From Bicyclus anynana (Eukaryota > Arthropoda > Insecta > Lepidoptera > Nymphalidae): 64,000 nucleotides of DNA. Positions 1 through 11,404 of this stretch are shown in pieces. The translations under genes were made by a program, and so were the position numbers. Position 1 is the first letter of the stretch; each line of letters starts with the position of its first letter. The notes under the pieces were generated by a model. The model searched no databases and was not told where the DNA came from. It saw nothing but the letters and a program-made list of their open reading frames with translations. The DNA lies in contig NC_069092.1 of the NCBI RefSeq assembly GCF_947172395.1, positions 7,857,418 through 7,921,417 on the forward strand, in the 5' to 3' direction.

Positions 1-2150
1 GCCCTCCTCGGGCTACGATGCTCGGGATAGCCGATAAATAAATTTTACTCTGGTTTGGTTGTCGGCACTGCTCCCCCCGGAGCGGACACAAGTCGTCACA
101 CCTAACTGTTACTCGGGCGAACTCTGTATACATTTCTGCTGCTAAAATCCTACGTAGCAGTACATAGCAGGGGCGATGCTTCCTAAAAACCCGATTTCTA
201 TCGGGTTACCTTTTAAAAATCCACAAGTTTCACGGACGTAAATAATTTAACTTACCTACTCAGCCAAAAAGTAAAAACACATATTGTGATATAATTGGTG
301 ACCTACGACAAAATTTCAGTATTCGCTACTAGTACATAGAAGTAGTGTGTAATTACACATATGCTTCATGTTGATGTCATTGCCTACCTAGCGGTATAAT
401 TACACGCTTATGATGTCGACACCGGGTAGTTGTAAGACGTTCATGCCCTTCAAAGTGTTATTCTGTTTATAGGTAGGTTTTTGTCTTACCATCAGGTGGG
501 CCATGGTTCTGTTAGTTATAATATTGTAAAAAAGCTATTTTACAATTGATGTTTTTCAAAGATTTTTACTAAGTATACCTAGCTACTTAATTACTAACTA
601 AAACTTGCACATCATAGTAACTGAATGATATAGATGGATATAAAAAGTGCTACCTTTATTTACTTCGTTTTGATATGCCCCTTCATATCGCTTCTTAAAT
701 GTATTCCTATAGGTATTATACCGTAAAACATAATTGAAATATATCAATATTATTAATTTTCCAAAATTGAAAGTCGGCAGTGAGTATATAAAGTATTTTC
801 TTAAGTAGCATTGTTATGATTGGCAAGTAGAGCGATCTTATCTCGTACGCAATTGGTCCGTGAAAATTGCCCACAACCCCGGTCATTAAAATAACCAATG
901 GCCGCTCTCGATTCGGTAACGAAATTAGTTACTAAAGTGCTTAGATCATTTTCTTGCCACTTAAATTACTGTAAGTTCAACGCTCCAAAAGATTTGTATT
1001 AAATTATGGGTTCACACGTCTTAATGTTTTCACTTCGGCTTGTAATCGTGACCGCAGTGCCTAATTACCTCCTGGATCAGTGCATGCTGGAATTTGGTTA
1101 TTCGTACCGTTACCGTATATCTTTGTAGTGCCGCGTGAGAATTGTCTTTCTGTTAAATTAAAGTAATATAACTGTCGCTTCGCTTAATTATAATTTCTAA
1201 ATTTAATTATTTATTAAAGTATTAGAACTATTTAATGTGATCTAGAGATAAAAAAATATAGTTCTGTGATAATTTCCTCCTTTCTATTAAAATACGTATA
1301 ACTGTTATCAGGGTAATACTGCTAAAATTAAAATAATTTCATATTCAAAACCTCCAACGGATTTACTAATTACAAGTATATAGTATAAAATTTTGTACTA
1401 TTTTTAATGTAATTAATGCGTTTTGCTACTTTAGCTGATAGTGCTTTAACTGTAAAACAAGTCTGACGTGACTTCAAGCATAAATTATTATAAATTATTA
1501 AAACTATTATAAATTCAAACACAACACAAATATATTTCCAGGAAACACCGACATCCCGTTGAACTCTAAAATACAGAGAAAGCAAATCATGGAAAAAAAT
1601 CTATACAACATTATACGCCATATTAGGAAATACAGATATAATGATTCATACATAATAAGTATAATGAGACACTACCATTATCTCTTAGAACCATAATGTT
1701 TAATGAAGCACACGTCAGCAAAAAATGTTGTGCATCTCTCTTTTTGACTTGGTGTAAACCGGTATAACTTGGCCGAAAAAAAACTGAATCTCATTCATGC
1801 GTAATTTGCTTTAGATTACATAGCAGGGAAAGAGCAATTATATTAGTCATGTTTGATGGCATTGGCCTTCAAGTGCAACTCGCGAATTTCTAGTCTTAAC
1901 GAAATATATATAAAGGTTATTCCACATATGGTGTAACAATGCTACCTAAGTAATGTCTCCTAAAGCAGGATGAATTACTCGTAACGAAAGTGTCACACTT
2001 AGGTTACTAGCAGGAATATGACCTGTGTTAACCGTGAAAATCATTCTATTGAGCTGATTATACTACTAAGACAGATGTCGATTGCACAGACGACTGACCT
2101 TGTAAAACTGAATTTGTATTTTTTTAACTGAAACTTAGGTCGACAAGGTC
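1..2150. other. No gene recognised; AT-rich unassigned DNA
   Basis: Open frames here are 60-71 codons, with AT-driven composition and no family motif. No repeat shared with the rest of the window was recognised. The first 120 bases are GC-richer but have no identifiable content. Confidence 0.6.
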
Positions 2151-2335
2151 AAAGTTAATATATTTCAATTGGGCTTTGTTTACAAGCACTTTCGAAACGT
2201 CAGGTAATACTACTAATAGATAATGGTGATAATAAATGGGCGAAACCTTAAAATTAAAGTTAAGAAGGTTCCAGACGCATCTTGGTCTGAGAAGAGCCCA
2301 CAATAAACTCAGCCAGTGTTTATTTTTCATCATGT
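2150..2335 (+). repeat. Repeat X copy (LINE-tail-like)
   Basis: Shares its order of landmarks with 37440-37640: a TTTCAATTGGGCTTTGTTTAC segment, 'CAAGCACTTT(C/T)GAAACG', an AT-rich linker, then 'CCAGACGC' and 'AGAAGAGCCCACAA'. Shorter relatives lie at 16018-16090 and, inverted, at 33655-33735. Probably the 3' untranslated end of a non-LTR retrotransposon; the class is inferred. Confidence 0.55.
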
Positions 2336-2340
2336 TCGTA

Positions 2341-4350
2341 ATCTACTCGCATTCCAGATTCTTTACATCAAAGCTGATTATTTCTATTTCTAGGCCTATG
2401 CGTAGAGACAGTAATTAGGCTAATTTGATGAGAGATGTTTTTTCAGTACTATCGTCGTTTATCAATTTAACTTATCTCTACGTATAGAACTAGCAGTCGG
2501 AGACGTCATGAGATCGTTTATCATGTAGGCTGGCGGTACATGTGGATCGTTTATCATTATATAATTAATTGGCTACACCGTCCGCGCCTTGCACATTGCA
2601 CACTATCGTTGGCAGCTACAATTATTATTTAAAAGACGAGCGTTAGTAAACTCAATCTAGATCAACTTCGCTATTATAATTTAACATTTTTCATTAACTA
2701 TTGACTTTATTCGGAAAATATAAATAATGACAATCAATAAAAATATGCTTACAATTGTTTAGTTTGAGGGTAAACCGTGTTTTACCCAGATATTTTATAC
2801 TATTAGATATGTCACTAGCGCCTCCAAACTCAGGCAAACAAAAGCGCCTAATTGTCTTAATTTCATTTAGTCGCCTAATAAACAACGAAAGTTATTTAAA
2901 CAAATATTTACCTAAATAAATATTGTCTACAATGTCGAGTTTTGTATTCAGGAACTATATATACATAAGTAAATAATGTAAATAAACACAATAATGCTAT
3001 AACAACAGCACCGCTTAGAACTACAAACCTTTAAACATCAAGATTGTTTTTAGTAAAAGCTGTAAATGGTAGTCTAGTCGACTACGTGGAAGCATGAATG
3101 AACTCCACGTTTATATGCTCGCACTTATCTATGCACTAATTATTTAAAAAAAAACACAAATTAAAAATAATTTTCTTAAAAAATATTTTTTATTTGGAAA
3201 TTAAAATTAAATCAGGATACGCTTGATATGGGAGAGTCTTTATCATTTCATCCACTTGCGGTACACGAATTTCGTTTTTTTTTGTGCACACAACAATCAC
3301 AACGCTTTAAAATATCAAATTATTTCCACAATACATCATCATTATGTCGTAACGGTTGTATCAATTAATGTGATTAAATCGAGTAGGTCTGTCGGTCGAT
3401 CACGTACGACGCCTTATGCATTGTGTCCATTTGGATCTCTACACAATTTTTTTCACCGGCACAGATGTATTAAACATTTACTAATGAAGAAAAAACTTTT
3501 AGAGACTTTCTACTCGTACTTTCAGTTTTTTTTTCTTTTTATTTCTATACATGAAAACTAATTATGTTAATCGTACATTACAGTGGAACACTTCGATTTA
3601 TTCGACGCGTCCTGTGAGATCCATTCTACTCATACTAAATTATGCAATGGGTTCCGTTCTCATGGAGCAATGTGCGATCAACTTAACGTATGTACCTAAG
3701 GCAGTATAAACGTTGTGCTGCCTCAGGAGACTTTTTTATGCCAGACTGAAGAATGCGCTAAGTAACCGTCACGGCTGGTGGAAAGCAATAATTTAGGTTA
3801 GGGTGCGCTTGTCTCGTACATGCCTCCTTTTTGTCTTGGAAATACTGTGTTAGGTGTCAGAAGACATTCGCCAACACAGGAAATGTATTTCACACGTTAA
3901 ACATTCGTAACAGACACGTGTCTAAAAAATGTTTCGTGCGAGTTGATTTGATGTCAGAAAAGACTTCCTTCGGTCACGATAGGTATTACAATTAATAGTG
4001 CTCTCCGGTGAAGTGTGATTATTTCTGTCGCAATCAGCATTGTTGTATTCTGTTATAGGGTATGGGGTAGAAGTTCACACCTATAAATCTGTTGTTGTAT
4101 TATAGTTGCAGTGCAGTGTATTCTACGATATCCTTAGCAAGTCCCGTCGGATTTCCACTTCTGTAGCGCTATTCTTTGTTGATGTTTTCATATCTCGACA
4201 GTCGGAGTCTCGAATTTATCTCTACTTCTTTATGTCTAGAAAGAGACGAGTTTAAAGCTCACACTGTCAAGAATAAAATAACATAGTTATAGAATACACA
4301 GATAGGTCATCCGACTCCTTCATCAATTAATTATTAGCTCTATTTTATGT
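2341..4350. other. No gene recognised
   Basis: Mixed AT-rich DNA. The 112-codon frame at 3223-3561 is His/Phe/Ser-rich low-complexity translation with no motif and looks spurious. No shared repeat was identified. Confidence 0.55.
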
Positions 4351-4354
4351 GACC

Positions 4355-4740
4355 TTTTTACCTTGTTGGTCCAGTGGAGGTGGCTTCGGATCACGAGTTC
4401 CTGAGTTCGAATCCTGGGTTGGGTCATTAAAATACCTACTGAGCTTTTCTTTCTACAAAGAAATTGTCAGTAAAAATTCTAAGCCCGGAGATGGGAAGTT
4501 GGTAGTGTTACATCCCCGTTCCTCGGAGAGCACGTTAAAACTATCATTAAATTCTGATAGTAGCTATTAACTTAACATTATCACTCAAATACTGCCACCA
4601 CACTGCTCCAATGCGGGTTGTATTTGAGCAGTGAGGTGGTTCGATGCTCCATATCCTGTATACTATAAGGAAGGCCAATCCCTAAAGTGGGCCGTAAAAT
4701 GGGTTGATGAAGTAAGGTAGTTAAGAAACCTAAAATCCCA
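4355..4740 (+). mobile_element. SINE-B, tRNA-derived
   Basis: The head 'CCTTGTTGGTCCAGTGG' resembles a tRNA 5' half with an A box, and 'GAGTTCGAATCC' is a good RNA polymerase III B box about 45 bases on. The body carries 'GAGATGGGAAGTTGGTAGTG' and 'CCTCGGAGAGCACGTTAA', repeated inverted at 59929-60090 and as scraps at about 14040-14170, 49095-49170, 50945-51010 and 62500-62610. The region after 4590 contains a small inverted repeat (ACCACACTGCTC / GAGCAGTGAGGTGGT), which may belong to another tail. Confidence 0.65.
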
Positions 4741-5186
4741 CTCACCCATTCTGCACGAAAATTCGTACTTAGTACTTAAAGTTTATTTCTACACTGTGCC
4801 CATTGCTCCTACGTGACCAATTCGTCTTATATCTCGGGACTCATAAAGTAAAAGCAATATGTCATACTTCAAATACCATCAACGCCAAAACTCGTACAGC
4901 ACGAGCGGAGGTGCAAAGTGCAAATACGTGATCTTTCAATTATAGTTCCCATAAGATGAAAGCTTTTTTTTTTATAACGTCGCTCTACATAAAGATGATA
5001 TTTGAGGGGACTATCTGTTCTGTGTATCTGCTCATATCAAAATTATATGTCATAAGTTAGTACCTTTGTTTTTTAAAGACTTCAAATTGGAGCATTTGAA
5101 CGCCTACTTTCTGATATTTGAAGCGTTGGCCCAAACTTCTTGAAATATTTTCTACGATTTAATAAATAGCTAATGTTTTAAAAAAA

Positions 5187-5290
5187 TAAATATCATGTGT
5201 CTCAAACGGTGAAGGAAAACATCGTGAGGAAACCTGCATACCAGAGAATTTTCTTAATTCTTTGCGTGTATGAAGTCTGCCGTTTCGCAG
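5187..5290 (+). mobile_element. SINE-A body fragment
   Basis: Matches the middle of SINE-A: 'TCTCAAACGGTGAAGGAAAA', 'CGTGAGGAAACCTGCATACC', then 'GAATTTTCTTAATTCT'. The tRNA head and tail are missing. It runs straight into the CTAG-ended element, so the two are joined as a chimera. Confidence 0.7.
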
Positions 5291-5296
5291 TGGGCC

Positions 5297-5428
5297 ATAA
5301 AGGCGAAAGTTTGTATTTGTGTGTAAGTAGGCTACATAGACTACTTTTCATCCCGCAAAAATCCATGGATCCCGCGGGATTTGTGAAAAACTGAATTCCA
5401 TGCCGACGAAGTCGCGGGCGTCCGCTAG
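5297..5428 (+). mobile_element. Helitron-like 3' end, CTAG-terminated
   Basis: Holds 'AATCCATGGATCCCGCGGGA', then 'GACGAAGTCGCGGGCGTCCG' and the terminal CTAG followed by T. A GC-rich hairpin-capable stretch lies just inside CTAG. The same ending recurs at 27660, 31187, 41725, 44286 and 49279. Confidence 0.55.
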
Positions 5429-5627
5429 TGATTAATAAAACATGAAAAAAAGCTAACGAGCCGTTTTATTAAACAAATCATAACTAAAATCTAAATTTGA
5501 AAATAACATTATGCAGAAATTTACTCGCTTAGAAGCCCATCTCTTTTTTTAATTTCGCAGTAATAGTACTTTTTTCAAGACAATAATTATGATCTTCGTT
5601 TCTTTGAAGCACATGACCACATCTCAT

Positions 5628-5801
5628 GCTAGCCACTTACCATCCAATAAACTCACATGCCTGCAGCGCTAACGTCTTGACATCCGATAAACCTGATCGT
5701 GTGTGTTGGTCGCAATGTGCATGACATCATGCAGATCGCGACCAACACACGATCAGTTTTATGCACAGTTATGTGGACTTATCGGATGGTGAATGTCTAG
5801 C
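5628..5801. mobile_element. MITE-1 copy 1, palindromic
   Basis: 174-bp inverted-repeat element: outer ends GCTAGCCACTTACCATCC and GGATGGTGAATGTCTAGC; inner arms ATCGTGTGTGTTGGTCGC and GCGACCAACACACGAT around a short spacer. No coding capacity. A second copy, similar along most of its length, lies at 48898-49073. Confidence 0.75.
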
Positions 5802-6585
5802 ATCAGCTAACTCAAAGTCAAATATCTGAAATAACAAGAGAACTGTGTAATTATTCAATATGTTACTTGTTATGCTTATGCGTCTGCGAAATGAAAGTTC
5901 TGCATTTTATTTAATGAACCGCTTTGTTAGTCCCGCGCTAGAAATAAATTTACCGCGTATATCACGTCATGAGGCAGCCGATGGTGCCTGGGCTAATTAG
6001 CGCCACACTACCCGGGGTATGGGCAAAAAGAGAGAAAAATTCTAAATTAGTTCGTTAATCATTCCATTCATAGATGGGTGAAAGTAAATCAGACAAAGAA
6101 TTTCCTTGCTAATTATTTTTTGTTCGCACATTCATCTTGCGCCAAATGATCGTTAGGAGTTTACTAGCTAGTAAAATAATAAGAGTATATAAAGTTCTGT
6201 GTTTTTTTACAGTCATAGTTGACGGAACACATTAACATCAGGCAGTGAAAACCATCGTTTTGCAGGATATGATATAAGGAAAACCTGATGCGTGTCTTAT
6301 TAAGCCTTATCGGCCAAATTTATAAACATGGATTAACATGGATTTAAATCGCAATTTTCTACAAAATAAAGTAAACTTTAAACAGTAGTGAATAGGTTCA
6401 TTTTACTTTGAACTAAATTGAGGTTTAAATAATAATCCTTGTAAATAAATACCGATAGTGTTTAATTTACCAGCAACCGAAATGAATAAGAGTTCCCTTT
6501 AGAGTGGAATGCAGCAATGCTGCTTGGCGCCACTAATAGGTATGGCTTCCCCGAACAATCGATGGCACAAGAACTCTCATCAATA

Positions 6586-6838
6586 ACGAGCCATATTCGT
6601 CTCACTGCTGAGCACGAGTCTCCTCTCAAAATGAGAGGGGTTATAAGGATTCGCTGCCCCAACAAGGATTGGCATACTTCACACACGTAGAAATTTAGAA
6701 AATTCCTCACCGTTTGACACACGTGACATTTCATTTTTTTAATACACATAACTGAAAGTTGGAGGTACTCCGGACCGGATTCCAACCTACGCCCATCGAT
6801 ACGAAGGCGGAAGTCATATCCACTGGGCTATCACGGCT
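6586..6838 (-). mobile_element. SINE-A, diverged, nearly full length
   Basis: Read on the minus strand it starts AGCCGTGATAGCCCAGTGGA (tRNA-like A box), has a damaged B box, the conserved middle with 'CACGTG', and the tail region 'GAGGAGACTCG...'. It lacks part of the segment between body and tail present in the 25141 copy. Confidence 0.75.
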
Positions 6839-7280
6839 TGATAAGAACTTTACTACTACTTAAATACACCAACAAACACACTCACTTTCGCATTTATAAT
6901 ATGAAAGTATGATAGTTAGTAGTACTACGAAGAACTTCCATTAACTTTTATTCTTATTAGTTATTACAAATAACTTCTTGACCTATGGAAAATAGTACCA
7001 ATTAGAGGCAACGTAGAGAATACTCGAACACATTGTCAGTAAAAGCATTTGCTACATCCGAACGGTGATTATTGCCGGGTTCAAGTATATTTGACCCTTG
7101 TCACCCACGTTTATGTTCAACAATACCTACTCAGTACTCAGAGCGTAGGCTCACTTCCTTTCCAAGCTGCCAATTAAACTTCAATCAGTTTGATTGTAAA
7201 TAAAGATAACACCTTCAAACATTGGATTAGAAGCCTGCTTTAGCCAGACATACCACATTTTATTGTAGTCCTACTTTAAG

Positions 7281-7485
7281 TATTGGCTGGTGGCTTGAGC
7301 CGTGGCCTGTTACCACCCTACCGGCAAAGACGTGCCGCCAAGCCATTTAGCGTTACGGCACGATTTCGTGTAAAAACCGAAAACAGTGTATTTTCATCCC
7401 ACTCCTAACAAGTTTGCCCGTTTTCATCTTAGAATGCATCATCATTTACCATCAGGTGAGATTGTAGTCGAATGCAAAAAAGAAG
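7281..7485 (+). mobile_element. SINE-C, head-truncated
   Basis: Carries 'TGGTGGCTTGAGCCGTGGCC', 'CCGGCAAAGACGTGCCGCCA', 'CGGCACGATTTCGTG' and 'CACCATCAGGTGAGATTGTA'-like sequence in the order seen inverted at 33288-33515 and 13477-13800. The 81-codon open frame over it is a by-product. Confidence 0.65.
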
Positions 7486-7710
7486 TAAGTACAGTAGCCA
7501 GTTATGAAGTTTGGACTTTGGAAGGTTTCATGGGTCCAGACTCTCAACCACGTCCCAGTATAAACCGTTTATATTTAAAATTTTCAAAATTCAGAAATCA
7601 TGTTAATCATAAAGGTAACCAACTAAAATAAAATTTTAAGGGTATCTAGCAAGGGGTTGCCACGAAGCTATGGGTCTGGCTGATTGAAGACATTATTCAT
7701 TCATGAATAT

Positions 7711-7768
7711 GTTATCAACCCATATTCGTCTCACTGCTGAACCCGAGTCTCCTCTGAGAATGAGAGGG
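7711..7768 (-). mobile_element. 5'-truncated SINE-A with target duplication
   Basis: Only 58 bp of the SINE-A 3' end. It is flanked by identical 12-bp copies of ATTCATGAATAT at 7699-7710 and 7769-7780, the target site duplication expected for LINE-mediated insertion. Confidence 0.8.
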
Positions 7769-8282
7769 ATTCATGAATATATCCCGTTGTAAAAATCAAA
7801 AAATGTTTTTTATACTTCGACAATTAAGGATATATTTAAATCTATTACCTTCCAAAGCCACCGCAGTTTAATCTCCATAATTGCCTTCTAAACTTTGGTA
7901 TTAGGATGTAGCTGTACTGAGAAACTTTAAATATAACTTTTATAAATAAATGAAAAAAAAAATGTTTTAAGCTTTCATAAAATGATATACTATCTAGCTA
8001 CTGCAGGTTAACTTTCGATATCAGTATTAGACGAATTTAAATAACAGCTTTGACTGGTTTTTCCGACTTTACGAGTGTCTGATAAACTCAGACAAATTGA
8101 GAGAATTATTCAATGTGGGTGGCTTCAACTTAAACTTCATCTTTATTTTATAAACTGGATGAATAGTTATTACACCAATTTCGTTGAATTAAGTTTTATA
8201 AAATGTTGTTTGTACGTAATTGTTCTCCGACTTCACCGGCCTAATTATTGACGGTAAGTTGGACGGAGGCCTTTATTTTAGA

Positions 8283-8632
8283 CTAGTGGATGCCCGCGTC
8301 TTCGTCCGCGTGGATTTCAGTTTTACGCAAATCCCGTGGGAACTCTCGCGGATTTTTTTTTAGAACTTTTAAAGGGGAACAATTTTCATACATGATCTTT
8401 TGATCGCGAAACTTTAACCGTAAACCGCACGCAGCGTAAGCTCTTTATAGGAAAAAATCCCTCGATTTTGGAACATTCTTCATTGGTGCTCCGCTCCTAT
8501 TGGTATTCGCGTGATATGGACTATCTAACACTGAAAGAATTTTTCAAATCGGACCAGTAGTTGGTGAGATTAGCGCGTTCAAGCAAACATACTAACAAAA
8601 AAAAACAAACTTTTCAGCTTTATTAGTATAGA
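8283..8632 (-). mobile_element. Helitron-like non-autonomous element
   Basis: Starts (minus strand) TCTATACTAATAAAGCTG and ends CTAG at 8283-8286, flanked outside by T on the top strand. 'CCAGTAGTTGGTGAGATTAG' and 'GCGTTCAAGCAAAC' are shared with the other copies. It abuts the next copy with no spacer. Confidence 0.6.
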
Positions 8633-8700
8633 CTAGCTGATGCCTCGTAGTTTCACCCGCGTAGGTAATTTCCGTTCCCGTAAGATTACCCTAAAAATTT
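8633..8700 (-). mobile_element. Truncated Helitron-like end in tandem
   Basis: CTAG at 8633-8636 directly follows the terminal base of the preceding element. Only the 3'-end hairpin region ('GTTTCACCCGCG' on the top strand) and 'CCGTTCCCGTAAGA' remain. Confidence 0.55.
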
Positions 8701-10730
8701 ATTCAGATTTTAACTTCAAAGAGGTTGTCTTATTGGGAGCTTACAACAGAATAAATACAGATATAATAATACGAGTATCTGATAATTTTTGTACACTTTT
8801 TTATTTACTCTAAACGCAGCTATTGTATGCTTCTTGGAGTAGAAAAAAGTAATTGTCGGTGCACTGAACCGATACTAAAAACTGACGATCGACTAAGACT
8901 AAAACTGTTTTCATGGGGTATTATTGTACCAATCAGTGTTTTTAATTAATTAATAGACTAGTTGTAAATGATTGCATCGTAATGACGGCACGTACGTTAC
9001 TCCATTACGTATGCACACGTAAAAGTATTAGCCGACGCAATAATTTGATTTGCCCCATCACCACGCACTTAACCGAGCGTGTCCTGTAATCATACCTGCC
9101 CGTTATGAAATACTGGTTGGTTTTAATCAGAAACTGTGTTCATACTGTGTTGACCTTATTTAGTAACCAGCTTCTAAAGAAAAACATTTAGAACGAAAAA
9201 AGAGAATTGCAGTATTCAACAAAGAACTACATGTGTTTTTGCTCGAGAAAATGTACTCAGTTTTATCTTTGTTTTATTTTCTCTTATATGTCGACACTTC
9301 ATGTCGACCGTCGATGTTTCTTGTTATTTGATAAATTGTAGTTGTATTGAAGATAGGTCCTTAAATTATCTTGGGAAATATTGAAACGGTACGTGGTCCC
9401 AAACGAATTGCGAAAGTTACAGGCCAACCGGTTACAGTCTAGATGTAAAACAGATTAGGAATAGAATTGAATAAAACTGTATTAGAATAATAAGCAGACG
9501 TTTCCGCTTCACAATATGCTATTTACAAGTAGATAATCTCTTAAAGTGGAAGACCGCTTTCAATAATATTTATCTATTTTACATTTATTGATCTCTCATC
9601 TCATGATATGTGGTTTTTGCCATACTCTACAATCTATATCTTAAATACCTGTCTCACAATCGTTGGAAAGTAAATATTCCATCTAAATCAGCTGCCTGAT
9701 GCCCATTTAGCCAGCGCGGTCATTGTATGTGGCTCGGATATCGGGACTCGTTCATCGTATCTCAAACATTAGCATTATCAAAAGGACCGCGAGCGTCATG
9801 CTCATATCGATGGGGACACGCGACTCGCGTCGTTCGCGGAAGCGCGACCAAAGGCCCCGACACACGAAGCCACGGTGATAATTCAACTGCGCATAGTTCA
9901 AATACAATCGTATGGATAACGTACCGAGAACCACTGGCCTCTGTGTTTCTGAGCCCGCTGAATTTTGCGCTCGTTTTCTCTGTTTACCATTCCCGGAATC
10001 AAAATGCTCATATATGGCTCATATACATCATTCATAAGCCTCAATACCTCAATCGTTACCCTGCGATTGTCGACGTTGGAAATCATAGCTGCAAATATTC
10101 CTTATACAAAACCTCTCTCGATATTGTAGCTGTTGTTGAGTTGCAATCTAAATAACTAGCACAGGCCTGGCACGTAAAAATGAAAAGAAAAATCCATACT
10201 TTATTTATTAGTCGAAACCTGCTTTATCAGAGGCTACTTTCTTATGGATTGTGTTGATGTAAAAAGTTGTGTGGATATTAAAAATTATTGTAGGCACCTG
10301 CTAATGTACGTCTGAAAGACTCGTAAATTGAAACGTGCAGCTGTGACCAATAAAAATATACGTAAGCGAAATGCGAGATAAATTCACTATTAAAATGGCA
10401 ACAAAGCATTATTACGTCCGATACGCTTGGAATTATGTAGAGATTGTGCCCACACACGGAAAAATAAAATATGCCGCCGATAAGTTCGCAAGTTTGTATT
10501 TATCATATTATGCGAGATGGAAGCACAAAAGTAAAAGAGATGAAGGACATAAATATTTAATTTGGTATTTGAATTACGGTCTTGATGTTACTCTTCACTT
10601 ATTTTTCACTGTCTGCCACTCCTTTGTACGCTAAGCTGTATTGCAAGTGCACACTGGACGTTTGCTTAGCTGTCTGCATTTGTTATGCACATAGTTATGA
10701 GCGATATGTACTACACACAATGTATACACT
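8701..10730. other. No gene recognised
   Basis: Unassigned DNA. It includes the longest open frame of the window (142 codons, 9727-10155, plus strand) and an 87-codon frame (10371-10634). Neither shows a domain, a signal peptide or splice continuity. See findings. Confidence 0.5.
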
Positions 10731-10841
10731 ATGCTGACTACAATATGTGGTTACCACGATGCACTACGAAAAAATAAATGAAAACCATGCTGGCTACAAT
10801 ATGTGACCACCACGATGCACTAAGAGAAAAAGAAATGATTT
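10731..10841. repeat. Tandem duplication, two ~56-bp units
   Basis: Unit 1 begins ATGCTGACTACAATATGTGG at 10731 and unit 2 ATGCTGGCTACAATATGTGA at 10787. Both continue ACCACGATGCACTA and end in an A-rich stretch. The units differ at a handful of positions. Confidence 0.75.
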
Positions 10842-10980
10842 TCTTAAAACTGTATTTACACAAAAATTTTGTTTTTTTTTTATTAACCTGTAAAATTTTA
10901 TTTTTCCATATTGATTACAAGTAGACGAACATCAGCAAACATCAGCAGTTATACTAAGATAGTATTACCTATATTTTACT

Positions 10981-11165
10981 TTAGCCGACGCTTCGCGTTT
11001 TCACCTGCCTATTTTCCGAACCCGTAAGAATACGGGGATAAAATATAACGTGACACTCTTAAATAACTAGAAAGCTCTAGTGGTAAAAGATTTTCAAAAT
11101 CGGTTCAATAGATCCAGATATTTTCCTCTTCAATAAACTTTACCTCTTTATAATATTACTATAGA
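10981..11165 (-). mobile_element. Helitron-like non-autonomous element
   Basis: The 5' end on the minus strand is TCTATAGTAATATTATAAAG. The CTAG end is mutated to TTAG at 10981-10984. The internal 'AAATCGGTTCAATAGATCCA' belongs to the subfamily seen at 29568-29760 and 31678-31869. Confidence 0.55.
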
Positions 11166-11169
11166 CTAA

Positions 11170-11401
11170 ATCCTCATTCGCACTAGAGTTAAAAAACCCA
11201 GCGTTGGCGCTTTCATTAACGTTCGTAATTATTTAATTCATGGTCTATTTCCAACGCCCAAAATTGAAAATGCAACACTGCTCGATAAAAAAGTGTCGTC
11301 TTTTAAAAAAGCTGTCGTGTGAACATATACTTGGTAATGCATTTGTTATGTTTGAACGCTTTATGACGTCCGTTAAAAAAAACTCTCGTGCGAATGACGC
11401 C
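11170..11401. mobile_element. MITE-3 copy 1, PIF/Harbinger-like
   Basis: 232 bp with terminal inverted repeats (ATCCTCATTCGCACTAGAG; right end CTCTCGTGCGAATGACGCC) flanked by TAA at 11167-11169 and 11402-11404. Shares 'CCAACGCCCAAAATTGAAAA' and 'GACGTCCGTTAAAAAA' with the copy at 47705-47943. Three-base TWA duplications are typical of PIF/Harbinger. Confidence 0.7.
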
Positions 11402-11404
11402 TAA

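Noticed and set aside
3223..3561. 112-codon plus-strand frame
   Set aside because: Low-complexity His/Phe/Ser-rich translation of AT-rich DNA without a motif.
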